Of a stretch of 64,000 bases of DNA, positions 7,375-15,082 are shown in pieces. The first letter of the stretch is position 1, and every line of letters begins with the position of its first letter. Below the pieces are notes generated by a model. It was not told where the DNA came from. It saw only the letters and a program-made list of their open reading frames with translations, and made no database searches. This DNA comes from Marinoscillum luteum (GTDB lineage: Bacteria; Bacteroidota; Bacteroidia; Cytophagales; Cyclobacteriaceae). The DNA lies in the NCBI RefSeq assembly GCF_044005705.1, contig NZ_JBIPKE010000017.1:186001-250000 (forward strand), written 5' to 3'. A program made the translations under genes and the position numbers.

Positions 7375-8151
7375 TCAGGACTCTCCATACACCTGCATAG
7401 TGGAGAGTGTAGGGCTTTCAGCTCCTCCCGACTGTTCGATCGTCACGGCAAAGGCATCAGCTTTGGCAATGTTTTTCATGATCTGGAAGGTACCATCTGA
7501 AGCATCAAACACACCAGCATCCACCGGCACCCCATCTATGAGGGCCCATAGTTGATACTGCTGGTTTTGAGGGAGCTGAGCCAGATTGGCCGAATTCAGG
7601 TACACTTCCTCCTCTGTAGGGTTCCAGTAGATAACTGCTTTAGCATCAGCTGCATTGTCGGTTCCGTTCAGGATGATCCGACTGAATTCTGGACTTACCA
7701 GTACCGCCAGGTCTCCCCGGATGCCTGTAAGCTCCTGGTTTACGCGCTGATAGCTTTCTGCCATTTCGATATTCCGTGCAGTGAGTAGCGCGAGACGACT
7801 GTCTGTATCTTTCCACTGATTCCAAAAATAGAAAGCTGAGAGGGCTGATATTAAGGCTATGGTAATGCTTGCCGCCATCAGGTATCTGGAGCCGCCACTG
7901 CTTTCTCCCGGACTGTGTATGTTTTTGATCACAGTGTCGTTTTGCATGACCAACTTTTTTACCGCTGGTGAGGGAGCGATGGAATGGTGAAAAGCCACCA
8001 ACTCCAGTGTTTTTTGCAGGTCGAAATATTCACGTCTGATCTGCTGATCGGAAGCGATGTGCGTTTCTATCTCTTGTGCCTCATCCGGGCTTAGTTCACC
8101 AGTGATGTAGGCTGCCAGGTACCCGTCCGTTAATATTTCTTGCTTATTCAA
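7375..8151 (-). CDS. Anti-sigma factor, RskA-like membrane protein
   Basis: A 258-residue single-pass inner-membrane protein that would bind and silence the ECF sigma factor encoded just upstream. Residues 1-75 are a short anti-sigma domain (ITGELSPDEAQEIETHIASD), one transmembrane helix lies at about 90-112 (YLMAASITIALISALSAFYF), and the C-terminal RskA periplasmic domain includes YQLWALIDGVPVDAGVF and a final AVTIEQSGG. The start is a TTG (8149-8151) that overlaps the TAA of the sigma gene; there is no in-frame ATG before residue 69, so TTG is probably real and ties the translation of the two proteins. What signal releases the sigma factor cannot be read from sequence. Confidence 0.85.
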   Translation of the reverse strand: MNKQEILTDGYLAAYITGELSPDEAQEIETHIASDQQIRREYFDLQKTLELVAFHHSIAPSPAVKKLVMQNDTVIKNIHSPGESSGGSRYLMAASITIALISALSAFYFWNQWKDTDSRLALLTARNIEMAESYQRVNQELTGIRGDLAVLVSPEFSRIILNGTDNAADAKAVIYWNPTEEEVYLNSANLAQLPQNQQYQLWALIDGVPVDAGVFDASDGTFQIMKNIAKADAFAVTIEQSGGAESPTLSTMQVYGES

Positions 8152-8737
8152 AATCTTTACTCAGTTTTAATTTGATGTCTTTCAAACAGTTTCTAAGCCT
8201 GGTTTTTACGGTTCCCAAGGCCATGTCCTCATTCTTGGAGATTTCTGCATGGGAGTACCCCATGAAGAAGTTCAGCTGAATGAGCTTCTTGCACATCTCA
8301 CCTATTTCACTTAAAACTCCTGACAATCCAATGTAGTCTTCTTCAGCGTTTGACGAAGATTCAAACATATCTACGAAGCCTGTGATGTCATCAGATTTAT
8401 CTGCGGTTTTAAAGTCCTTAGACCGGCGTGCATCTATGGCCCGGTTTCTGGCAATGCGATACATCCAGGTGAAAAGAGTGCCCTTGCTGGCATCATAGCT
8501 TTCTATTTGATCCCAAATCTTAATGAATACATCGTGCAGGGTTTCTTCAGCTATTTCTGTGTGCTTGAGTGTGCGATAGATGATCCCGTAGAGAGCGTCA
8601 GAGTAGTGTTCGTAGAGATAATCCATGGCTGTTACATCTCTGTTTCTCAGCCGCTTTACCAGTAGGGTGTTGAAGTCGATACTTTTGGTCAAAATTTTGA
8701 ATAATTTAACGTTTAAGTTATCAAAACTTAGATTCAA
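8144..8737 (-). CDS. ECF RNA polymerase sigma factor
   Basis: A sigma-70 family factor of the ECF type, up to 197 residues. Region 2 reads YLYEHYSDALYGIIYRTL ... FIKIWDQIESYDASKGTLFTW split by a linker, with the -10-binding WMYRIARNRAIDARR; region 4 ends LNFFMGYSHAEISKNEDMALGTVKTRLR split as YSHAEISK and GTVKTRLRN. It resembles SigK partners of RskA. Start is uncertain: the longest frame opens with a TTG at 8735-8737, only 5 bp from the divergent ATG at 8743. A second TTG at 8690-8692 (MTKSIDFNTLLVKRL) would leave room for promoters on both strands and matches the usual N-terminus better. It overlaps the anti-sigma gene by 8 nt. Confidence 0.88.
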   Translation of the reverse strand: MNLSFDNLNVKLFKILTKSIDFNTLLVKRLRNRDVTAMDYLYEHYSDALYGIIYRTLKHTEIAEETLHDVFIKIWDQIESYDASKGTLFTWMYRIARNRAIDARRSKDFKTADKSDDITGFVDMFESSSNAEEDYIGLSGVLSEIGEMCKKLIQLNFFMGYSHAEISKNEDMALGTVKTRLRNCLKDIKLKLSKDFE

Positions 8738-8742
8738 TCTTA

Positions 8743-9771
8743 ATGTTCCGAAAGGTTTTTGTTTTCCTGCTCGTATTGATCATCGCCCTGAGCGCTTTGA
8801 TGGTGATGAGTTCAGATGAATCTACTGTGCTGTTATCATCAAGGATCAATGGGGTGAGTCTTGTTAATCCACATTTCGTGATCGATTCGGCACAAATGAA
8901 TGCTGTTCGGAGGGTGAATGGGGACTGGGTGGCAGTGATCCCTTTTGGTTTTAGCCGGGAAAATGAGCCGGAGGTGCATTTCAACCATGAGCGACAATGG
9001 TGGGGGGAGCGGCTGGAGGGAGCGGAGGAGCTGATACGGCTGGCACATGCCTGCGGTCTCAAAGTAATGCTGAAGCCACATGTATGGCAGCGGGGTAGTT
9101 GGATTGGTGAATTTGACCTGGACAGTGAAGAAAAATGGAAAATTTGGGAAGCACACTATAGGGAATACGCCATGGCCTATGCCAGGCTGGCTGAGAAAAT
9201 GCAGGTAGAGCTGTTTTGCATTGCCACGGAGTATAAGGTGGCAGTGGTGAAACGGCCGGCATATTGGAGTCAGCTTATTCAGGACATTAAAAGGGAGTAC
9301 CATGGTCAGCTCACGTATGCAGCCAATTGGGATAACTATGAAAATGTCCCGTTTTGGGATCAAATGGACTATATCGGAGTGGATGCCTATTTTCCACTGG
9401 TGCATGAGAAGGACCCGGATGTTGCCACTATCAAAAGGGCATGGGCACCATTGGTCAGGAAGCTACGATCGTTTGGGGCCCTCTACCATAAGCCGATCCT
9501 TTTTGCAGAGTATGGATATCAGAGTGCCAATGGAGCAGTAGGTAATCATTGGGAAGTTTCACAATCGGCTGATCAGGTGAATATGGAGCTACAGGCACGG
9601 GCTTACCAGGCGCTTTATGAAGTGCTTTGGAAGGAGCCCTGGTTTGCCGGAGGCTTCTTCTGGAAGTGGCATTTTGACGAACGTCATGGAGGACCTCATG
9701 ATCTGTCTTTTACTCCTCAGGGCAAACCTGCCGAGGCGGTGATTGCCCGGTGGTATGGTACAGGTAATTAG
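8743..9771 (+). CDS. GH113-like glycoside hydrolase, exported
   Basis: A 342-residue TIM-barrel enzyme with an N-terminal signal or anchor (FVFLLVLIIALSALMVM). The segments VAVIPFG, LKVMLKPHVW, FCIATEYK (Glu163), MDYIGVDAYFPL, ILFAEYGY (Glu256) and GGFFWKWH follow the barrel strands of clan A hydrolases and look most like family GH113, whose characterised members are endo-mannanases. Glu163 and Glu256 would be acid/base and nucleophile. The real substrate is not known. It is divergent from the ECF sigma gene and its stop overlaps the convergent sugar-binding gene by 4 nt. Confidence 0.75.
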   Translation: MFRKVFVFLLVLIIALSALMVMSSDESTVLLSSRINGVSLVNPHFVIDSAQMNAVRRVNGDWVAVIPFGFSRENEPEVHFNHERQWWGERLEGAEELIRLAHACGLKVMLKPHVWQRGSWIGEFDLDSEEKWKIWEAHYREYAMAYARLAEKMQVELFCIATEYKVAVVKRPAYWSQLIQDIKREYHGQLTYAANWDNYENVPFWDQMDYIGVDAYFPLVHEKDPDVATIKRAWAPLVRKLRSFGALYHKPILFAEYGYQSANGAVGNHWEVSQSADQVNMELQARAYQALYEVLWKEPWFAGGFFWKWHFDERHGGPHDLSFTPQGKPAEAVIARWYGTGN

Positions 9772-10760
9772 TAGTCCCGGGCGTTGAGTAGTTGCCTGTA
9801 GTTGGAGAAAGGAACGATGCCCAATGGTCCTTCGTAGATTCCGGCGTTTCCCCCAATGTCTTTTACCCTTACAGAGATGATGTTTTTACCCTTCCTGTTC
9901 AGGAGCTCATTGGGGATGGGGTACACCCTGTACTGATGCCAGGAGTTGGAGTATCCCAGTGGCTTTCCGTCGTTGGTGGAGCCTATGAGTACGCCATTCA
10001 GATACGTATGGTCAAAGTCGTCTATTTTGCCAAGTACCAGCATGAGCATGGATTCTTCCTGTAGCTGCGGAGGTAAGATGAATTCTTTTTTGTACCAAAT
10101 AACCCCCTCTAAGCGTGAGTATTTCATGCTCTTCCAGAAGCTGGGCACCATCATGTACTCCCAATCACTGATGTCATAGTCGTTTTCTTTCCAACGCTCA
10201 TTGTCTCCCTCCCGAAAGCGCCACAGTCCTTCGATGAGCAGGGTTTTTTCGGGTTCATTTCTGTTGGTGTAGATGCCCACATCGCCTTTGATGATGCCGC
10301 CATCCAGTACGGTATCGTAAACCCTCACCGCGATGACATTTTTACCATCCTTATTGAGTAGCTCAGGTGGAATGCGGTATCGCCTGAAAGACTGGTAAGC
10401 CGTATAAAACCTAGGAGGGAAAGATCCTGAAAAACCAATCATTTCACCATTGAGAAATACCTGATCTACATCATCGATGTAGCCGAGCACGAGATATAGA
10501 TGGTTTTCGGATAACCCGCGAAGGTCTATGGTGATTCTATACCAGGCATAGCCATCAAACCCACTAAACCCTTCATTTTCCCAGGGAGATGGCACGAATA
10601 TTTTCTCCCAGTTATGGTCATCAAAGTCTGGGTTGGCCCACCTGGGATTGTCGCCTATGGAAAAGCGCCATTCTCCACGAAGGTCCACCACCCGACGTAG
10701 ATCATCGGAGATGCCAACCAGCGGTAAAATGAAAATAAGTAGTGTTATGAAGGATTTCAT
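9768..10760 (-). CDS. Secreted protein with two GH2-type sugar-binding domains and no catalytic domain
   Basis: A 330-residue exported protein (signal peptide about 1-19, FITLLIFILPLVG). It contains two copies of the jelly-roll sugar-binding domain normally found at the N-terminus of family 2 glycoside hydrolases: copy 1 at about 25-165 (LRGEWRFSIGDNPRW, VPSPWENEGF, YAWYRITI, VFLNGEMIG, NVIAVRVYD) and copy 2 at about 175-320 (IEGLWRFREGDNERW, VPSFWKSM, VIWYKKEF, TYLNGVLIG, NIISVRVKD). No TIM barrel follows. It may be a carbohydrate-binding or sensing protein. The promoter region at 10782-10845 carries a TGTCA repeat array shared with the next minus-strand gene. Confidence 0.8.
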   Translation of the reverse strand: MKSFITLLIFILPLVGISDDLRRVVDLRGEWRFSIGDNPRWANPDFDDHNWEKIFVPSPWENEGFSGFDGYAWYRITIDLRGLSENHLYLVLGYIDDVDQVFLNGEMIGFSGSFPPRFYTAYQSFRRYRIPPELLNKDGKNVIAVRVYDTVLDGGIIKGDVGIYTNRNEPEKTLLIEGLWRFREGDNERWKENDYDISDWEYMMVPSFWKSMKYSRLEGVIWYKKEFILPPQLQEESMLMLVLGKIDDFDHTYLNGVLIGSTNDGKPLGYSNSWHQYRVYPIPNELLNRKGKNIISVRVKDIGGNAGIYEGPLGIVPFSNYRQLLNARDY

Positions 10761-10781
10761 TTAATCGTTGAAATGTCTATT

Positions 10782-10845
10782 CAATTATACTGTCTTTAGA
10801 ATTATTGGTGGTCATCTGGCTGTAAATGATTGTCACTGGTTGTCA
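10782..10845 (-). promoter_or_regulatory. Promoter with phased TGTCA array, copy 1
   Basis: Read on the minus strand, a -7-like box TATAATTG (10782-10789) lies 21 bp upstream of the ATG. On the + strand four half-sites follow at 10810 (GGTCA), 10821 (TGTAA), 10831 (TGTCA) and 10841 (TGTCA), spaced 11, 10 and 10 bp, i.e. on one helix face. The same geometry recurs at 11528-11591. The layout resembles a pho box, with direct repeats replacing the -33 element. Confidence 0.6.
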
Positions 10846-10846
10846 T

Positions 10847-10877
10847 AAAAAACAAAAACCTTCCTGAATCAGGAAGG
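10847..10877 (-). terminator. Terminator of the 10907-11479 gene
   Basis: CCTTCCTG, loop AAT, CAGGAAGG (10859-10877), followed on the minus strand by TTTTTGTTTTTT. Confidence 0.8.
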
Positions 10878-10906
10878 CATTTGTAATAGTATAAAGAAGT
10901 ATATTT

Positions 10907-11479
10907 TTAATCTACAGAGACAATTCTTGTAGAGTTATGGTCTGTGAGTTCAAATACAAAGTTTTGAGAATCAAATTGGGATAGATCATACACTCGTGAG
11001 AAGTTTTTCATATCCTGATACCTCTCCTTGTATAACACCTCCTCATTAGAGTTGTAGATAGTCAGGAGCAAAGGTAATTTTTCATTTTGTTCTACAGACA
11101 GTTCATACTTTTTGTTTTCCAGTGCTTTTACTGAAAGGGTGCTACTTTCTTTTTCAGGTAGTAGCTCTATTTTTTCACTGAATACGCCATACTGATCTGT
11201 TAGTTCCAAATAGTAGGTTCCGTTTTCGAGTTTTGAGAGATCGTATGGCTTCATAAAACCACCTTCATTCTTCACCCGATCAGTGTGGATTAGCTTACCC
11301 TCATGATCTCTGAGTCGTATTTTGACCACCGAAGATTCACTGTTTACATACAATACTTTGAATATATCACTCTTGCTGGCAATTACTCTTGCCCTGTTTT
11401 CATTTGTGCCATCCCCGGCTGCAAAGGCCACACTCATAACTGTTAGGAGTACGGCTGCTGACATTGTTAGTTTTTTCAT
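10907..11479 (-). CDS. Secreted two-module beta-rich protein of unknown function
   Basis: A 190-residue exported protein; signal peptide MKKLTMSAAVLLTVMSVAFA. Two weakly similar halves are visible: one around VKIRLRDHEGKLIHTDRV ... YDLSKLENGTYYLELTD, the other around LTIYNSNEEVLYKERY ... YDLSQFDSQNFVFELTD. Each looks like a small beta-sandwich of the kind seen in DUF3244-type secreted Bacteroidota proteins. The longer open frame would add 17 residues of non-signal sequence and I prefer the ATG at 11477-11479. It has its own terminator and shares the promoter array with the sugar-binding gene, which suggests joint control. Confidence 0.7.
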   Translation of the reverse strand: MKKLTMSAAVLLTVMSVAFAAGDGTNENRARVIASKSDIFKVLYVNSESSVVKIRLRDHEGKLIHTDRVKNEGGFMKPYDLSKLENGTYYLELTDQYGVFSEKIELLPEKESSTLSVKALENKKYELSVEQNEKLPLLLTIYNSNEEVLYKERYQDMKNFSRVYDLSQFDSQNFVFELTDHNSTRIVSVD

Positions 11480-11527
11480 GATTTTGGAGTTTTGACCTGT
11501 TGGTTCGATTGTTCTTGTTTTACAATA

Positions 11528-11591
11528 CAATCATACGGGCTAATCCAGCCAGGTTTGTCACTCTTCAGTCAACGATTGTCACGAAATGTCA
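11528..11591 (-). promoter_or_regulatory. Promoter with phased TGTCA array, copy 2
   Basis: A -7-like box TATGATTG on the minus strand (11528-11535) and four + strand half-sites at 11556 (TGTCA), 11567 (AGTCA), 11577 (TGTCA) and 11587 (TGTCA), again spaced 11, 10 and 10 bp. The offset from box to first half-site is 21 bp in both copies. The array would sit at about -35 to -70 of the transcript of the 10907-11479 gene. Confidence 0.6.
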
Positions 11592-11719
11592 CCGTTTTGT
11601 ATATATATGTTCAGTAAAAGTAGATAAACGTTGCGAATATTGAATATGATATCGTTTGTTTTTTATTAATCTGAATATTTGATGGTTAAAAAGGGATATA
11701 AGAGGATGGGGGGCTGCTG

Positions 11720-12307
11720 TCAGTCCAGGGTGATGATTCCGCAAGCCACTTTGGCGTTTGGATGTGTGTGATTATGGGTGTGTGAAGGATCGCACTCGGT
11801 GATAAAATCCTCATAAGCTTCATGGATAATGATGGACAACCCAAGGATGTCTCGATGGTCCTGGCTACCCAGTCTCCAAAGATCGGTTTTGATGGTGAAA
11901 ACCCCGGATCCATCATAGCTGACGCTCACATTACCCACATCGCCGGCCATGGGTTTGGCCCAGGGGATGCCTAGGCTGGTTTCATTACAAAATCGGGTGG
12001 TCATGGGTTCTCCAAGATTCCAGTGCATGCCTGGCATTTCGCAGCCACCCTGATGCAGGTGTACCGCATGAATGGTGTTGGGGGGAAAGTGCTCCAGCGC
12101 TATAGTGATGGTAACCACACTGTCTTTCTGGCTGAAAGTCGCTTGTCCATAGGGCGCTTCACCGACCAGATAGGTAGAGTCGGTGACAGAGAGCATACCA
12201 TACAAATAAGCTGTCGCTGTTGTGTCAGGCTGATCTGGTGTCTTGGTATCTTCTTTGCAGCTGACGAGCAGCAAAAGTAACGTGATCAACGGTATGAATT
12301 TAATCAT
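11720..12307 (-). CDS. Copper/zinc superoxide dismutase-like lipoprotein with a degenerate zinc site
   Basis: A 195-residue lipoprotein (lipobox LLVSC, Cys17) with the Cu/Zn SOD beta-barrel. Copper-site residues are seen: His83 and His85 (HAVHLH), His95 (GMHWN) and His162 (SIIIHE). The structural disulfide pair is Cys89 and Cys189 (KVACG). The loop that normally supplies two further zinc His is changed: the His of the usual HxGD motif is Met120 (KPMAGD), and no His is found where the other is expected; the zinc Asp (Asp123) remains. This resembles copper-only SODs. A His-rich stretch HTHNHTH lies near the C-terminus. Start ATG 12307 overlaps the upstream gene by 8 nt; longer starts are possible. 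Confidence 0.75.
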   Translation of the reverse strand: MIKFIPLITLLLLLVSCKEDTKTPDQPDTTATAYLYGMLSVTDSTYLVGEAPYGQATFSQKDSVVTITIALEHFPPNTIHAVHLHQGGCEMPGMHWNLGEPMTTRFCNETSLGIPWAKPMAGDVGNVSVSYDGSGVFTIKTDLWRLGSQDHRDILGLSIIIHEAYEDFITECDPSHTHNHTHPNAKVACGIITLD

Positions 12308-12647
12308 CGTCATCTGTGGGCTCATCATCAGAAATGTAGTCGCTCATGTAGCTCACATCTGAGTATTTGCTCTCATAGTCGTCCTTGATCTCGTCTTTAA
12401 GGTTGCCATCGTCATCAAAATCCTCATCGTCTTCGATGATTGCTTTGGCTTCTGCCACGGTCATGCGCACCATGTAATACCTGTCGTCGGTTTCAAAGGG
12501 CAAAGCCGATACCTTCTTACCCTCCTTATTGTAGAAATGTATCAAAGAATCGTAAAAACCATAGGGATAGGCCAGCTTGATCTGCTCCTGCAGATTCTCA
12601 TCCAACTTTTCAAAGTCTTTAATTACACGTGGTTTAGAAGGTTGCAT
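12300..12647 (-). CDS. Conserved small protein with a strongly acidic C-terminus
   Basis: A 115-residue cytoplasmic protein of unknown function; sequences like it occur in Cytophagales as far as I recall. Residues 1-75 look folded (VIKDFEKLDENLQEQIKLAY, then ALPFETDDRYYMVRMTV). From about 75 on it is mostly Asp and Glu (IIEDDEDFDDDGNLKDEIKD, ending DDEPTDDDD). It is the first gene of a two-gene unit with the SOD-like gene, which overlaps its 3' end. A good promoter match precedes it. Confidence 0.75.
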   Translation of the reverse strand: MQPSKPRVIKDFEKLDENLQEQIKLAYPYGFYDSLIHFYNKEGKKVSALPFETDDRYYMVRMTVAEAKAIIEDDEDFDDDGNLKDEIKDDYESKYSDVSYMSDYISDDEPTDDDD

Positions 12648-12663
12648 TGTTCGAATTTTGGTC

Positions 12664-12693
12664 GAAAGGTAATAGACGTTTTATAAAATCAAA
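12664..12693 (-). promoter_or_regulatory. Bacteroidota-type promoter for the 12300-12647 gene
   Basis: On the minus strand TTTG (12690-12693), an 18-nt spacer, then TACCTTTC (12664-12671), 7 of 8 bases of TAnnTTTG. The start codon would be only about 10 nt from the transcript start. Confidence 0.5.
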
Positions 12694-12745
12694 AGTTCCC
12701 CACTTCAACATTTTTGTTTTTTTACAAAATAGAATCAGTTTCATC

Positions 12746-13444
12746 TCAAACAAGCATTTTGTAACCTGCTCCGTGCACGGTCAGAATGTGTTTGGGGTCA
12801 TTCGGGTTGAGTTCTATTTTCTGTCTTAATTTCAAAATAAAGTTGTCTACCGTGCGTGTGGTGGGCTGAGTGTCATACCCCCAGACATCTTCCAGAAGCT
12901 GGTATCTGCTTACGATTTCATTCTTGTGTTGGTAGAGATAGAGAAGTACCTCATATTCCTTATGAGACATTTTCATCTGACCCTGAGTGGTGTGCCGGGC
13001 TTCATAGTGGGTGAAGTCTACGGTGAGGCATCCAATCTGTAGCTGTTCAGGGATTGCTTCCTTTTCCGGACTGACGGCACCCGGTGCCCGGCGCAATACG
13101 GCCTTCACCCTGGCAATTAATTCTCTGATGCTGAAGGGTTTGGTGATATAGTCATCCGCACCCAGTTCCAGACCCAGTACTTTGTCTATCTCTTCTCCTT
13201 TGGCTGTCAGAAAGATGATGGGGGTCACCACACCGTTTTTCCTGGCTGTTTTACACACATCAAAACCAGACATTTTGGGCATCATCACATCCAGTAAAAT
13301 GAGATCAAAAATGTCTCCGTCCAGATGATGGAGTGCTTCCACGCCATCTCGGGCCAATATTACCTCAAATTGTTCATACTCCAGATTGTCCTTTAGGCCA
13401 ATCCGGAGGTTGGGTTCATCCTCAACTACTAATATTTTCGCCAT
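12746..13444 (-). CDS. OmpR/PhoB-family response regulator
   Basis: A 232-residue two-domain regulator. The receiver domain (1-120) shows the acidic pair VVEDE, the phospho-acceptor Asp52 in LILLDVMMP, the Thr/Ala of IIFLTAKG and the PFSIRELIARV end. The C-terminal winged helix (about 130-230) has SHKEYEVLLYLYQHKNEIVS, RTVDNFILKLRQKIE and HILTVHGAGYKML. It should bind direct repeats as a dimer after phosphorylation by the adjacent kinase. I start at MAKILVVEDE (13444), which overlaps the kinase gene by 23 nt; an ATG three codons upstream is also possible. It is a candidate binder of the TGTCA arrays at 10.8 and 11.5 kb. Confidence 0.92.
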   Translation of the reverse strand: MAKILVVEDEPNLRIGLKDNLEYEQFEVILARDGVEALHHLDGDIFDLILLDVMMPKMSGFDVCKTARKNGVVTPIIFLTAKGEEIDKVLGLELGADDYITKPFSIRELIARVKAVLRRAPGAVSPEKEAIPEQLQIGCLTVDFTHYEARHTTQGQMKMSHKEYEVLLYLYQHKNEIVSRYQLLEDVWGYDTQPTTRTVDNFILKLRQKIELNPNDPKHILTVHGAGYKMLV

Positions 13445-14987
13445 GATTTTCAAGATAAAATACTAATCTAAACGTACTGCCTTTTCCGAGGGTGCTCTCC
13501 ACCTCAACGTCCCCATTGTGCGCATCCATGATGTGGCTCACCAATGCCAGTCCAAGCCCGGCGCCCTGTGTGGTGTACACATTGCCGTCCGTCACCCGGT
13601 AGAACTTCTCAAAGATCTGCTTCACCTTGTCTGTGGCAATCCCGATGCCCTTGTCTTCCACCTCCAGGTACACGGCATTGCCCTTTTGACCAGTTCTGAA
13701 GACAAGATTTTTTTCCTGGTCACTGTATTTGATGGCATTGTCCACCAGGTTGACCAATGCCTCATATAGGCCCTCCCGGTCCACAAGGGGTTGAGGAAGG
13801 GGTTCTGTGAGTTCACAACTATGCGTGAATCCGTTTTTTTCGATGTGATAGGCATAGTCGTGGACGACCTCCCGAAGAAGTTCGTTGATGTCCGTGCGGG
13901 TGGGGGTGTAGGTGCGTTTGTTGGCTTCTATCTGCGAGAAGTTCAGGATCTTATTGACAATATTGGTCAGGCGATTGGTTTCCTTGAGAATGATTTCTTC
14001 GTATTCTTTTCGCTTTTCCTGGCTGGGCACCCGATCCAAAAACAAAGTTTCGGCAAACATACTGATGAGTGAGAGTGGTGTTCGGAGTTCATGTGAAACG
14101 TTGGAAACAAAATCAGACTTGGTCTGAGCCAGGTGCATTTCCCTTCTGAAGTTTCTTACAACCAGGCTAAAACCAAAGATGAGGAGGGAAATGAGCAGGA
14201 GAGAGGAGCCGAGGTTATAATACATGCGCTCTTCCACCAGTTCTTTCACCGTTTTGCTACTGGAACTGATCCCTACTTCCAGGTCAGGAAATAGCCACAT
14301 GCTTTTCCGAAGGATGACATCATTGGTGAGAGAGTCGGTCAGGTAAACGAGTTGGTTGGTGGCCGAATAACCCAGAGTGATGACCAGCTCGCCCTCAGCA
14401 ATTTGCTGGAGTTTTGGAGCCAGTACATTATTGGCAAAACCTTCAATGCTTAGGAGACCTGTGAGCTGGATGTCGCCCATTTTGGTATCGAGCACTGCCC
14501 GGATGATCTGTTGGTTTTCACCACCAAGTCTGATGGTGCCTATGGGTTCTATTTTGCGGTAACCCCCAGCTTTGTACCTTAGGAGCTGCTCACTCAGTTC
14601 GGGATTGACGGCTAGCAGGGAGTCTTGTAGTGCCAGCCAGTTTCTTGGTTTGAGTCGGTCATTTAACACCACTGCCCTGGCCTGAGAGGAATCTGCAGCT
14701 TTAAGGAGTAACACATTGAAATTACTGAATGCCAGAAAAGGCTCGGCATCAGAGAGGGTGAGAGAGTCACTCAGGTTGTCTTCCAGTTTATTCAGAATGC
14801 TGCTGAGATTATCATCAGAAAACTGATTTACGGAAAAAATAATGGCATTGAGCTGTTCATGATACACTTTTTCTATGACCTCTTCATCTTCGGTGATGGA
14901 AGAAATCTCGTATACCGAATACACGATAATTGGCAGCAGAATGGTGCCAATGACAGTGATGATGAGCCTGTTTGCAGCGGATTTCAT
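13422..14987 (-). CDS. Sensor histidine kinase
   Basis: A 521-residue inner-membrane kinase, partner of the response regulator whose gene overlaps its 3' end. Two transmembrane helices (about 7-26 and 258-277) frame a periplasmic sensor domain of about 230 residues with no domain I recognise. The H-box is FVSNVSHELRTPLS with His299; then the N-box (ALVNLVDNAIKYS), the G1 box (VEDKGIGI), the F-box (IFEKFYRV) and G2 (GAGLGLAL) follow. There is no HAMP domain in a typical position, the dimerisation helix following TM2 almost directly. The signal sensed is unknown. Confidence 0.92.
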   Translation of the reverse strand: MKSAANRLIITVIGTILLPIIVYSVYEISSITEDEEVIEKVYHEQLNAIIFSVNQFSDDNLSSILNKLEDNLSDSLTLSDAEPFLAFSNFNVLLLKAADSSQARAVVLNDRLKPRNWLALQDSLLAVNPELSEQLLRYKAGGYRKIEPIGTIRLGGENQQIIRAVLDTKMGDIQLTGLLSIEGFANNVLAPKLQQIAEGELVITLGYSATNQLVYLTDSLTNDVILRKSMWLFPDLEVGISSSSKTVKELVEERMYYNLGSSLLLISLLIFGFSLVVRNFRREMHLAQTKSDFVSNVSHELRTPLSLISMFAETLFLDRVPSQEKRKEYEEIILKETNRLTNIVNKILNFSQIEANKRTYTPTRTDINELLREVVHDYAYHIEKNGFTHSCELTEPLPQPLVDREGLYEALVNLVDNAIKYSDQEKNLVFRTGQKGNAVYLEVEDKGIGIATDKVKQIFEKFYRVTDGNVYTTQGAGLGLALVSHIMDAHNGDVEVESTLGKGSTFRLVFYLENHGENISS

Positions 14988-15082
14988 GGGGTCTAAAGGG
15001 CCTAAGATATAAATGTATAACTCAATGGTTGGAAATAATTGACCTTATCTTTAATTTCCTTAACGAACCAGATAACAAACCA

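Noticed and set aside
12746..14987. Assigning the two-component system as PhoBR
   Set aside because: The architecture is generic OmpR type with a sensor domain I do not recognise; the pho-box resemblance nearby is suggestive only.
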